Part shown: one piece after another, positions 1 through 6,342 of the stretch
Position numbering within the stretch: the first letter of the stretch is position 1
Layout: each line of letters opens with the position of its first letter
NCBI GenBank assembly: GCA_964617585.1
Contig: CAZTXS010000036.1
Coordinates: 1 to 11,831 of the forward strand
Length of the DNA: 11,831 bases
Direction: 5' to 3'
DNA from: UMGS1601 sp964617585
Lineage (GTDB): Bacteria > Bacillota > Clostridia > Oscillospirales > Ruminococcaceae
The notes under the pieces: model-generated
What the model was told of the DNA's origin: nothing
The model's database searches: none
Seen by the model: the letters and a program-made list of their open reading frames with translations, nothing else
Made by a program: the position numbers and the translations under genes

Positions 1-10
1 GCCTTTTCGA

Positions 11-166
11 TTAATACATTAAATGAAGCATTTCGAAGCGATATGGACAAAGGCTGTCATAATAGAAAGTTCCATCTTCATAAGTAACACATTCAGCACC
101 TATTGTAGATGTACTTAAACATATTACAAGCGATAATAATGTAAATATACTTAATACTTTTTTCAT
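11..166 (-). CDS. Small secreted peptide, 51 aa, function unknown
   Basis: An ATG preceded at 11 bases by GGAG opens a complete 51-codon frame ending in TAA. Residues 1-24 form a typical Sec signal peptide (KK, then a hydrophobic stretch, then TIGA before the likely cut at A24/E25). The mature part would be only 27 residues, with two cysteines (C26, C40) and several aromatic residues (YEDGTFYYDSLCPYRF). I do not recognise the family. It follows the phospholipase-like 3' remnant at 22 bases, the same position that the BspA-like gene occupies after the truncated copy at the right edge. It may be a genuine short exported peptide, or a longer exported protein cut by a stop; the window ends 10 bases further on, so this cannot be decided here. 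Confidence 0.5.
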   Translation of the reverse strand: MKKVLSIFTLLSLVICLSTSTIGAECVTYEDGTFYYDSLCPYRFEMLHLMY

Positions 167-188
167 TATTATAATTTCTCCTTTTTAA

Positions 189-376
189 TTATATCTGATT
201 TTTATATTTGCTAAAATATATTAATTTAACATTTGAATATGGTATGTTAGTTAAAACACTAATGTCAAAGCCTTTACTGAAATAATGAAGAAAGTAATCA
301 ATCATAGTTTCTGATGCTAAAACGCCGTCTTTATATTTTACTAAATAAAAAAGCGGAACAATAACTCCTCTTTGAG
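189..376 (-). pseudogene. 3' remnant of a phospholipase C-like gene (third copy)
   Basis: The minus-strand frame ends in residues that match the C-terminus of the protein encoded at 11394-11825 almost exactly (ASETMIDYF..., FSKGFDIS, SNVKLIY, SKYKNQI, then stop). Bases 227-320 are identical to 11432-11525. Similarity stops abruptly at base 321. The frame continues upstream as an unrelated-looking stretch (VIVPLFYLVKYKDG) to the stop codon of the BspA-like gene, with no usable start codon or ribosome site and none of the metal-ligand region. I read it as a decayed or recombination-generated fragment of about 45-60 codons. The true homology limits are 189 to about 322; the 5' limit given is just the open frame. 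Confidence 0.7.
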
Positions 377-381
377 TTATT
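345..381 (-). terminator. Possible terminator hairpin after BspA-like gene 1
   Basis: On the minus strand AATAACTC and GAGTTATT form a perfect 8-bp stem with a 6-base loop (360-381), overlapping the stop codon of the gene that ends at 377. A run of T (complement of 345-350) follows, but only after a 7-base GC-containing spacer. The spacer makes efficient termination uncertain. Confidence 0.4.
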
Positions 382-1390
382 TCACATTCTTATAAATCAC
401 TTTCTTGCTCACTAAAATTTTAGCCTTTTTAACTCCGCTGCCTTTGAGCTGTTTTTTGAGGCTCTTGGCAACTTTTTTGTTTTTGACATAGAATTTTATG
501 CCTTTTTTGGTGTTTTTGAAAGCGTTTTTTTCTATTTTAGGGGATTTCTTTTTGTTGTTAATCACTACCTTTGAGAGGCTTTTGCAGTTTTTAAAAGCAT
601 AATATTCTATGGTTTTAAGCGATTTCGGCACAGTTAATTTCTTTATATATCGGTTATCCCAAAATCCACTTCCTCCTAACGTTTTTACGCCTTTTGGAAT
701 AATAATGTTTTTTTGCTTTCCGAAATACCGATATACTTTTTTACCATTTCTAGAACATAAATATCTTGTGTTTCTCATCTTGTATTTAGGATTCTCTTTT
801 GAAATTGTCATTTTGAGATTAGGGCAGTTAGTGAAACTGAAACCCAAATTTGTAACAGATTTAGGTATATATACGCTTTTGAGGTTTGGACAATCAAAAA
901 ATCCATATATCTCAACAAGCTTTGAATTTTCAGATATATTCACAGTTTTCAGCCTTTTCCATTTATACGAAGAATAGGAATCACCGTCTAAGCTGTCATT
1001 CCAATAAACCATAGTATCGGGAATATTTAACTCCTCACAAGTGCCTAAACACAAAGGAACGCTATTTATCCATGGATAAAAGGTCAGATATTTAACAGTG
1101 TACGTTTTACCGTTATATTCTACAGTATCAGGAATAGTTATCACTGAAGATTTACTGTTCAAATTAAAAACCGTTGCAGTTGATGCTGTACTTTCAACCG
1201 GGTAGCCATACTCATTTAACGGTGAATTTCCAATCGGATAGCCATAGGAAATTCCATTAACATTGAAACTGGTTGAATAATAGTCATTTTGATCAGCCAT
1301 ATCGCTGTAGTCATATGCAAAAGTGTTAATTGTTATTAAATTTAGACACATTAATGAAATTAAAATCAAAAATATTTTTTTAAATTGCAC
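377..1390 (-). CDS. Secreted BspA-like leucine-rich repeat protein (copy 1)
   Basis: The protein has 337 residues when started at GTG 1390-1388. I prefer this start over the ATG at 1417 because AAGGAGG lies inside the first codons of the longer frame, 11 bases before the GTG, and because the shorter form begins directly with a clean signal peptide (QFKKIFLIL..., likely cut after TFA at residue 25). The body carries LRR_5/BspA-type repeats (IPDTV, IPKSVTNLG, CPNLK, IPKGVKTL, VPKSLKTIEYYAFKNCKSL). The last ~60 residues are very lysine-rich and have no LPXTG sorting signal. BspA-like proteins are exported surface or secreted proteins, often implicated in adhesion; the ligand here is unknown. The gene starts 16 bases after the phospholipase-like stop, so the two are probably co-transcribed. 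Its last 158 homologous bases (417-574) are identical to 10462-10619 of copy 2. Confidence 0.85.
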   Translation of the reverse strand: MQFKKIFLILISLMCLNLITINTFAYDYSDMADQNDYYSTSFNVNGISYGYPIGNSPLNEYGYPVESTASTATVFNLNSKSSVITIPDTVEYNGKTYTVKYLTFYPWINSVPLCLGTCEELNIPDTMVYWNDSLDGDSYSSYKWKRLKTVNISENSKLVEIYGFFDCPNLKSVYIPKSVTNLGFSFTNCPNLKMTISKENPKYKMRNTRYLCSRNGKKVYRYFGKQKNIIIPKGVKTLGGSGFWDNRYIKKLTVPKSLKTIEYYAFKNCKSLSKVVINNKKKSPKIEKNAFKNTKKGIKFYVKNKKVAKSLKKQLKGSGVKKAKILVSKKVIYKNVK

Positions 1391-1406
1391 TTGAAAAATT
1401 ACCTCC

Positions 1407-2546
1407 TTATATTCCATTTGAAATTTTTTTCCATTTACTTTTAGAATAATAATTACTATATCCTGTTCGAGATGCCCAAGTATAAAATTGATGAAGTTTC
1501 AAACCATAAACCGGTTGAATAGTTGCTAGAGAAAAACCTGAAGAATAATTTACAATAAAAAATTCACAAGCGTCTTTAGCATCTTCAAATCGTTCTTTGC
1601 AAAATGATGTATTATCTTCATATCGTCCACGTAAATATTTTTGTTGCTTAGATACATAAGATTTGTCATTTTTTTCACTCTGAGTTTTTGGTAATCTGTG
1701 TTTATTTTGTAAACCCGTAAATGCTATATCTTCTGCTTTTATTAATGATTTTAAACCGTTCCAATCATTAAAATCACTCTTAGCTAAATTTGCGTCTTTT
1801 GAAGTTATTGTTTTTGAAGTTTTGTAAGTAGTACCCGATATTGTATATTTTGGGACAACAGTATTGTGCGCATATAAATCTCCCAATAAATGAAATATAA
1901 AACCGAAAACAATATTCCTTCTTTGCTTAGGTTTGTTCACAAAACCCTTCCCTTGGGATTTTACCATAGAGCTTGTGGCAGAGACGAGATTGTTAAAATA
2001 TTTTAATTCATCTTTAGAATTATTATTAGCATTACTTAAAGCAATTTTTCTGGCAGCTGATTCAGCTTCCTTGACTTGTGCACTGATTGTAGTTGCAGTT
2101 GAATTTTGAATTTTTTTTGCAAATGTCCATAAATACTTCAAACTTAAAACATAATTCCAATTACTGTGCAAGCAAGTATAACCTTTAGAGGCAGGATAAT
2201 CTGTATCAGCTAAATTAGAAATTTTTGAAATTAAAGTTATTTCTGACGAACTTAAAGTTCCTACAGCATCTGCTGCGTGCTGTATGGTTTCTTTATGACC
2301 CGAAGAACCCCACAAGCCCTTCACGTTAGCATTTGGTTTATAATAAGGATCTCTTTTCATTTTATCAAGTATAAAACATCCAAAAGACAGATTTTCGTCT
2401 CTACTTTCAGTGATTTCTCCATCTACACTTTCAACAACTTCATCACCTACGCCTTCATCAATCTCATCGGTTGCTGAAGCTCTTAAACATAATCTTTCAG
2501 CCAAATCTTTTGAAGATAAACAGAATAGATTTTTTAATTTTTTCAT
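1407..2546 (-). CDS. Putative metal-dependent hydrolase, zinc phospholipase C-like (full copy)
   Basis: A 379-residue protein; ATG at 2546 has AAAGGAG seven bases upstream. Residues 219-227 read HLLGDLYAH, the H-x3-D-x3-H arrangement seen in the zinc-dependent phospholipase C/S1-P1 nuclease fold. Further candidate ligands lie in the expected order: W79, H84, D114/D116 in NLADTDYP, and H127 in LHSNW. I infer a metal-dependent hydrolase of that fold; the substrate cannot be named. The N-terminus is odd: residues 1-25 lack a hydrophobic core, and an acidic linker (about 27-52) follows, so no signal peptide is evident although the partner gene encodes a secreted protein. The C-terminal half is homologous to the proteins at 11394-11825 and 189-376. 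It probably forms a two-gene unit with the BspA-like gene. The fold call is moderate; the activity is inference. Confidence 0.6.
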   Translation of the reverse strand: MKKLKNLFCLSSKDLAERLCLRASATDEIDEGVGDEVVESVDGEITESRDENLSFGCFILDKMKRDPYYKPNANVKGLWGSSGHKETIQHAADAVGTLSSSEITLISKISNLADTDYPASKGYTCLHSNWNYVLSLKYLWTFAKKIQNSTATTISAQVKEAESAARKIALSNANNNSKDELKYFNNLVSATSSMVKSQGKGFVNKPKQRRNIVFGFIFHLLGDLYAHNTVVPKYTISGTTYKTSKTITSKDANLAKSDFNDWNGLKSLIKAEDIAFTGLQNKHRLPKTQSEKNDKSYVSKQQKYLRGRYEDNTSFCKERFEDAKDACEFFIVNYSSGFSLATIQPVYGLKLHQFYTWASRTGYSNYYSKSKWKKISNGI

Positions 2547-2577
2547 GATAAAACTCCTTTTTAAAAATATTACAGTT

Positions 2578-2683
2578 ATAACTTAGGGAAGATGTCCCCC
2601 GCTTCAATAGGCGGCGGGTTCCATTACTCGGTCGGCAATGCCGACCCTTGCCGCATTGAATGACGGGCAAGCCCTTATTGAAT
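2578..2683 (+). repeat. Interspersed multi-hairpin repeat, copy 1
   Basis: This 106-base unit runs from ATAACTTAGG to ATTGAAT and recurs inverted at 5523-5663. It contains inverted repeats: CCCGC/GCGGG, GGTCGGC-AAT-GCCGACC, and GGGC-AA-GCCC near the right end. The last hairpin is bracketed by a direct repeat, ATTGAATG (2655-2662 and 2677-2684). No open frame with a plausible product lies inside. The unit sits just upstream of the phospholipase-like gene, so it would form part of its mRNA leader. Multi-hairpin non-autonomous repeats of this size resemble REP/BIME or IS200/IS605-derived elements; which family is not determined. Confidence 0.75.
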
Positions 2684-2815
2684 GTAATCAAATAGTAACA
2701 CAAAAACATCTGAAAGTAAATAAAAAACTAAAAACCGATGAAAAGTTTGTATATTTTAACAAAATGTACAATAATATTTGTGCATTGTTACATAGTACTA
2801 AAATTAAGGTTGCGT

Positions 2816-2844
2816 TTTATATTTATACTTTTTTAAGCGTACAA
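2816..2844 (-). promoter_or_regulatory. Weak candidate promoter for the phospholipase-like/BspA-like unit
   Basis: On the minus strand TTGTAC (2844-2839) is followed after 17 bases by TATAAA (2821-2816). The -10 is good and the -35 matches TTGACA at three positions only. It would place the repeat at 2578-2683 inside a leader of about 265 bases. AT-rich DNA gives such matches by chance, so this is tentative. Confidence 0.25.
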
Positions 2845-2889
2845 GCTTGAAAAAAGTCTCACTAAATTTTTTAACTGTTTTTAAAACTG

Positions 2890-2920
2890 AAAAACACAAA
2901 AAGCAAAGCATTTAGCTTCG
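2890..2920 (-). terminator. Candidate terminator after the AEC permease gene
   Basis: Just past the stop codon at 2929, the minus strand reads CGAAGC-TAAAT-GCTTTG (2920-2904), a six-bp stem with one G-T pair, followed by CTTTTTGTGTTTTT. This suits an intrinsic terminator closing the coaX-AEC block. The rest of the gap 2696-2889 is AT-rich, and I see no gene in it. Confidence 0.45.
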
Positions 2921-2928
2921 ATTTAAAA

Positions 2929-3864
2929 CTAAAATATACTTCCTACAGCTTTTACAATATAAACTATAACGGGGAGAGTCACTATCGACAGGATTGTCGC
3001 AAGGCCGAAGATTTCAGACGAGTATGATGAGTTCTTGTCAAATCTTATCGCAAGCATTGTTCCTATCGTTGCGGACGGACAGGAAAGCCCTACTATAGTT
3101 GTGATTTTTGCGGTTTCGTTCGGGCAGGGGAAAAAGTATAGAATAAGAATGAATAAGACGGGAATTATCAGAAGCTTTAATGCGCAGACAAAGTATATTC
3201 CGGGCTTTTTAAGAGCTTTGAATATGCTTGTTCCCGCTATTGTCACTCCTGCGACAAACATGGCTAAGGGAGTTATTATATTATTCACATAAGACAGTGC
3301 GTCAAATATAAGTCCGGGAATTTTTATCTGAAAAGCAAACAGTAAAAATCCCAAAACGGTTGCTATTATAGTCGGGTTGGTGATTATTTTTTTAATTGAG
3401 ATTTCCGACCTGTTCCCCGATATGGTTACTACTCCGTGAGTCCAGACAAGTATATTAAACACCGTGTTTATTGCAGTTATGTACAAAACCCCTTCTGAGC
3501 CGAAAAGCGCAAGAGCAAGAGGAATCCCCATAAATCCGCAGTTTGAATAAGAAGCGTTTATACGCTCTATGGCAACGTTGTCCTTATCCTTTCCCCTAAT
3601 CAGGATATAGGAAACCGCTATAAAGACCAAAAGTCCCGCCGCTGAAATCAAAAGCGAATAGGCAAGTCCCTTAAAAAGTCGGGGAGTGAATTCTTGCTGA
3701 TATGAAACTATTATTACCGCTGGGTTTACAACATATAAAATCAGATTGGTAAGACTTTTGCTGCCCTCTTTTGTTATCAGCTTTGTTTTAAAGCATAAAG
3801 CTCCTATGCATACAAGCATGAGCATTATTGCAACCTGCTTTAAAAGTATAAGTGACAATTCCAT
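2929..3864 (-). CDS. AEC (auxin efflux carrier) family permease
   Basis: A 311-residue integral membrane protein with about ten hydrophobic segments spread over its whole length, as expected for the AEC/PF03547 family (usual length about 300-320). The motif NCGFMGIPLALALFG (after the fourth or fifth membrane segment) is the family's conserved N-x-G-x-x-G-x-P signature. A second conserved Gly/Pro-rich region occurs near the end (LSCPSATIGTMLAIRF). Members export or import small organic anions such as malate; the substrate here cannot be deduced. ATG at 3864 is preceded by GGAGAG. It follows the ECF S-component gene by 83 bases, with a weak hairpin between, so it may be only partly co-transcribed with coaX. 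Confidence 0.85.
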   Translation of the reverse strand: MELSLILLKQVAIMLMLVCIGALCFKTKLITKEGSKSLTNLILYVVNPAVIIVSYQQEFTPRLFKGLAYSLLISAAGLLVFIAVSYILIRGKDKDNVAIERINASYSNCGFMGIPLALALFGSEGVLYITAINTVFNILVWTHGVVTISGNRSEISIKKIITNPTIIATVLGFLLFAFQIKIPGLIFDALSYVNNIITPLAMFVAGVTIAGTSIFKALKKPGIYFVCALKLLIIPVLFILILYFFPCPNETAKITTIVGLSCPSATIGTMLAIRFDKNSSYSSEIFGLATILSIVTLPVIVYIVKAVGSIF

Positions 3865-3889
3865 AAATAATCTCTCCGTGAAATAAAAT

Positions 3890-3914
3890 AAGGATTACTT
3901 AAAAAGCAACCCTT
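3890..3914 (-). terminator. Weak terminator-like hairpin between ECF S gene and AEC gene
   Basis: Minus-strand AAGGGTT and AATCCTT can pair over seven positions with one G-T pair and an 11-base loop, followed by ATTTTATTT. It lies in the 83-base gap. The stem is AT-rich, so it may only attenuate read-through into the permease gene. Confidence 0.3.
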
Positions 3915-3947
3915 AATTGTTTTTTTATTCTAATCGGCATTAACAGC

Positions 3948-4514
3948 TTATTTCCCTTTGCCTAAGTCGATGATTTTAACGATAACCGGGTTTAATACCA
4001 TATTTAATGCAAATTCAATAAGGAAGTTAATGCCTACAAGGCCTAAAATCATGTAAGCTCCTGCATTAGTATATCCAAAAGACGCCGACCATTCTTTAAT
4101 GGTGTCCATAAAGAATATCATACATCCTAAAAGGAAAACTCCCGTATTGACGATAGGACAAACAACGGCGGATACAAAAACGGCGACGATTCGACTTTTC
4201 TTTTCCAAAGCCTTATAGACAAGTCCTGCCGCAAGTCCTGCAAGAGTTCCTTTAAGTATACAGGTGATAATTGTTCCCGGTATGTTTACGGCCAGAAACG
4301 CCGAAGCGTCGGTCAGCAAAACCACAACTCCGAATACAAAGCCGAGCCAAGCACCCGCTTTATATCCGTACATTGCCGCACCTACTACTATAGGGATAAG
4401 CACCAGCGAAATGTTAAATGCACTTGGTCTGATTACTACTGCGAGAAGCTGAAGAACAACCACTATAGCTGTGAACAGACCTAATCCTACGATTTGCTTT
4501 GTTTTGTTTGACAT
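3948..4514 (-). CDS. ECF transporter S component, probably for pantothenate
   Basis: A 188-residue hydrophobic protein with about five to six membrane segments, the size and character of energy-coupling-factor substrate-binding (S) subunits. The opening (KQIVGLGLFTAIVVVLQLLA) resembles the first helix with small residues by which S subunits contact EcfT, and GYKAGAWLGFVFGVVVLL and PGTIITCILKGTLAGLAAG are typical of the family. ATG at 4514 has AGGAG at suitable distance. The gene follows coaX by 70 bases; as CoaX phosphorylates pantothenate, a pantothenate S subunit (PanT-type) is the natural reading, but this rests on context, not on residues I can identify. The ATPases and EcfT that it would need are not in the window and are usually encoded elsewhere and shared. 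Another vitamin substrate remains possible. Confidence 0.7.
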   Translation of the reverse strand: MSNKTKQIVGLGLFTAIVVVLQLLAVVIRPSAFNISLVLIPIVVGAAMYGYKAGAWLGFVFGVVVLLTDASAFLAVNIPGTIITCILKGTLAGLAAGLVYKALEKKSRIVAVFVSAVVCPIVNTGVFLLGCMIFFMDTIKEWSASFGYTNAGAYMILGLVGINFLIEFALNMVLNPVIVKIIDLGKGK

Positions 4515-4584
4515 AAAAATTCTCCTAACTACTGTTCAACCCTGACGTTTGATACAGTGTTTTATCTGAGAACACTCAAATCCA

Positions 4585-5367
4585 TTATTTTATTACTTTT
4601 GAGTTTTTCTTATAAATAGCGTAAAGACCTTTTGAAACAACATCAGGATCGACAATTATATTATCCGACGTGCAGTGCTTTACTATGCTTCCTGCCAGCC
4701 CTCCCGTGACGATTGCAACAGCGTCTGAACCGAGAATGCTGCGGTATTTATCGATCATACCGTCGAGCATTGAAGCCGTTCCCAAAACAACTCCCGAGGT
4801 TATAGAATCCTTTGTGTTTGTGCCGACTATCACATCGCTGTCCGAATCCAGCTTAATATGCGGAAGATTTGCCGTTTTATTTGCCAAAACCTCAAGCGAG
4901 ATGATAACCCCCGGGCATATTGAGCCGCCGAGGAACACTCCGTTTTTGTCGACAGCGCTTATTGTCGTAGCCGTTCCCATATCGATAATAATACATGGGG
5001 AGGTGTAGCGTTCCAAAGCTCCTATCGCTCCGCATACAAGGTCTGCTCCAAGCTCCGAAGGGTCGCCCAGCTTTATGTTCAGCCCCGTTTTAATTCCCGG
5101 TCCGACAACATACGAGCTTACCCCTACGACCTTTTTGACAGCCGATTTAAGCGCAGGAACTATAGACGGTACCACCGACGATATAATAGCTCCCTCAAAG
5201 GTTTCTGAATCACAGTTATAAAGGCTGATGATGTTTTTTATATCTATTGCATACTGATCCTCCATTTTTGAGATTTCGGTTGCAATCCGAGATGTAAACA
5301 CAGCTTTGTCGTTTTTATAAGCCGACAAAACGATATTTGTATTTCCCACATCAACTGTCAAGACCAT
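4585..5367 (-). CDS. coaX: Type III pantothenate kinase
   Basis: CoaX phosphorylates pantothenate, the first step of cytoplasmic CoA synthesis. The 260-residue length is normal for the family. The N-terminal phosphate-binding motif DVGNTN is at residues 6-11, the second nucleotide motif DMGTATT at 129-135, GADL at 107-110 (the conserved Asp of the GADR/GADL motif), and GGSICPGV at 147-154. I start it at ATG 5367, which has GGAGG eight bases upstream and places DVGNTN at the usual distance from the N-terminus; the frame stays open to 5412, but that extension (SILIHIFYF...) has no ribosome site and would begin at the predicted transcription start. It leads a probable coaX-ECF S transcript from the promoter at 5420-5448. 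Confidence 0.93.
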   Translation of the reverse strand: MVLTVDVGNTNIVLSAYKNDKAVFTSRIATEISKMEDQYAIDIKNIISLYNCDSETFEGAIISSVVPSIVPALKSAVKKVVGVSSYVVGPGIKTGLNIKLGDPSELGADLVCGAIGALERYTSPCIIIDMGTATTISAVDKNGVFLGGSICPGVIISLEVLANKTANLPHIKLDSDSDVIVGTNTKDSITSGVVLGTASMLDGMIDKYRSILGSDAVAIVTGGLAGSIVKHCTSDNIIVDPDVVSKGLYAIYKKNSKVIK

Positions 5368-5399
5368 GATTCTGACCTCCTGAAAGTAAAAAATATGTA

Positions 5400-5411
5400 T
5401 GAGTATACTCA
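5400..5411. promoter_or_regulatory. 12-bp perfect palindrome at the coaX transcription start
   Basis: TGAGTATACTCA is a perfect palindrome that lies 9-20 bases downstream of the -10 box of the coaX promoter, covering the first transcribed bases. The position suits a repressor operator. No regulator is identified. Confidence 0.35.
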
Positions 5412-5419
5412 CAAAAGAA

Positions 5420-5448
5420 ATTATACACTAATTTTTATTATATTTCAA
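5420..5448 (-). promoter_or_regulatory. Near-consensus sigma-A promoter for coaX
   Basis: The minus strand carries TTGAAA (5448-5443), a 17-base spacer and TATAAT (5425-5420). Transcription would begin around 5413, giving a leader of about 45 bases before the coaX start. This separates coaX transcription from the pst-phoU operon upstream. Confidence 0.75.
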
Positions 5449-5466
5449 GCGTAAGAACGCAAAATA

Positions 5467-5493
5467 AAAACGAAGCCGAAAAAGCTTCGTTTT
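5467..5493 (-). terminator. Terminator of the pst-phoU operon
   Basis: AAAACGAAGC and GCTTCGTTTT form a perfect 10-bp inverted repeat with a 7-base loop. On the minus strand the T-rich arm runs into TTTTTATTTTG. It is symmetrical enough to act in both directions; with all genes on the minus strand, its clear role is to end the transcript that leaves phoU. Confidence 0.75.
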
Positions 5494-5522
5494 CTTAATA
5501 TATGAAATGAGAGTATTTAATA

Positions 5523-5663
5523 ATTCAATAAGGGCTTGCCCGTTATTCAACGTGGCAAGGGTCGGCATTGCCGACCGACCGTTCAGTAGGGGGATTGTAT
5601 CCCCCTACTGAACGGGTAATGGATCCCGCCGCCTATAGAGGGGGGACATCTTGCCTAAGTTAT
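5523..5663 (-). repeat. Interspersed multi-hairpin repeat, copy 2, with nested palindrome
   Basis: This is an inverted copy of the unit at 2578-2683, with about ten scattered base differences and a 2-base deletion. Its ATAACTTAGG end overlaps the TAA stop of phoU, and its ATTGAAT end lies 30 bases before the operon terminator. It carries an extra 37 bases (5579-5615) not present in copy 1. As part of the phoU 3' untranslated region it would fold into several stable hairpins and may protect or mark the mRNA end. Confidence 0.8.
5579..5615. repeat. 37-base perfect hairpin inserted in repeat copy 2
   Basis: Two 17-base arms (CCGTTCAGTAGGGGGAT and its exact reverse complement) are separated by a 3-base loop. 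Removing exactly these 37 bases restores the sequence of copy 1 at this point (ATTAC joined to TCGGTCGGC), with no target duplication. Confidence 0.85.
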
Positions 5664-6313
5664 GTTTTTTGTATTCCTCTGACAGAATATATCGCCCATT
5701 GTGAAACATTATGAGCATGGTCTGCAATTCTTTCCAGATACTTTGCGATTAAAAGCGTGTCAAGAGCGTTTATACCGTCCGATTTGTTTTTTGAAGATAC
5801 GATATATTCAACCAGCTGCGCCTTAATTTTGTAAAAAAGCTTATCAACTTCATCATCGGCGGTCATAATCCTTTTGGCAAGCCCAATATCTTTATTTGAG
5901 TAGCTGAGAATAGACAGCGATACCATTTCGGCAGTTCTTTCAGCCATTTGCGTAATAAGCTTCATATTCCACAGCTCGGACTTTTTCAAAAGCTCAAGGT
6001 TAAGGGCGCTTATGTCGCCTGCCTGATCGCCCATGCGTTCTATATCGGTCAAAACCTTAAATGCCGACGATACATATTTCAGGTTATCCGCATAAACAGG
6101 CTGTTGCATCAGAAGAACCTTTATGCAAAGCTGTTCGGTTTCCCTTTTGATTTCCTTTATATCCGAGCTAAGATGAATCGCCTTTTCGGCAAGAGCTTTG
6201 TCTTTTTCCTGAAGCGATTTAATGGCAAGACCAAGTATCTCTTCAACCTTTGATGAAATATCATTGATACGGATATTGATTTCCTTAAGACGGTTATCAA
6301 AATTTTCTCTCAT
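5660..6313 (-). CDS. phoU: PhoU phosphate-signalling regulator
   Basis: PhoU is a cytoplasmic helical protein that links PstSCAB activity to the PhoR sensor kinase and dampens the Pho response. The 217-residue length is standard. Two PhoU repeats are visible, each with the acidic metal-binding helix: ERMGDQAGDISAL in the first half and ERIADHAHNVSQW near the C-terminus. The opening (FDNRLKEINIRIN...) is also typical. ATG at 6313 is preceded by AAAGGAG at 11 bases. It follows pstB by 29 bases as the last gene of the operon. The stop codon falls in the terminal bases of the inverted repeat at 5523-5663, so an insertion there may have set the present C-terminus, but the protein appears complete. 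Confidence 0.95.
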   Translation of the reverse strand: MRENFDNRLKEINIRINDISSKVEEILGLAIKSLQEKDKALAEKAIHLSSDIKEIKRETEQLCIKVLLMQQPVYADNLKYVSSAFKVLTDIERMGDQAGDISALNLELLKKSELWNMKLITQMAERTAEMVSLSILSYSNKDIGLAKRIMTADDEVDKLFYKIKAQLVEYIVSSKNKSDGINALDTLLIAKYLERIADHAHNVSQWAIYSVRGIQKT

Positions 6314-6342
6314 AGCTGCGCATACTCCTTTCTGCTTTAGAA

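Noticed and set aside
1391..1417. ATG 1417 as start of BspA-like gene 1
   Set aside because: The frame then includes its own AAGGAGG ribosome site and puts nine extra residues before the signal peptide; GTG 1390 fits better.
2470..2546. Frameshifted signal peptide at the start of the phospholipase-like protein
   Set aside because: The other two frames give at most a short hydrophobic run (KKSILFIFKRFG) that stops soon; no single shift restores a convincing signal peptide, so the start is left as read.
2497..2709. Minus-strand frame of 70 codons across the repeat, overlapping the phospholipase-like start
   Set aside because: Most of it is encoded by the hairpin repeat and an alternative frame of the neighbouring gene; low complexity, no ribosome site and no protein character.
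2638..2850. Plus-strand frame of 70 codons
   Set aside because: It begins inside the repeat and runs through AT-rich DNA with promoter-like sequence; no ribosome site and no recognisable domain.
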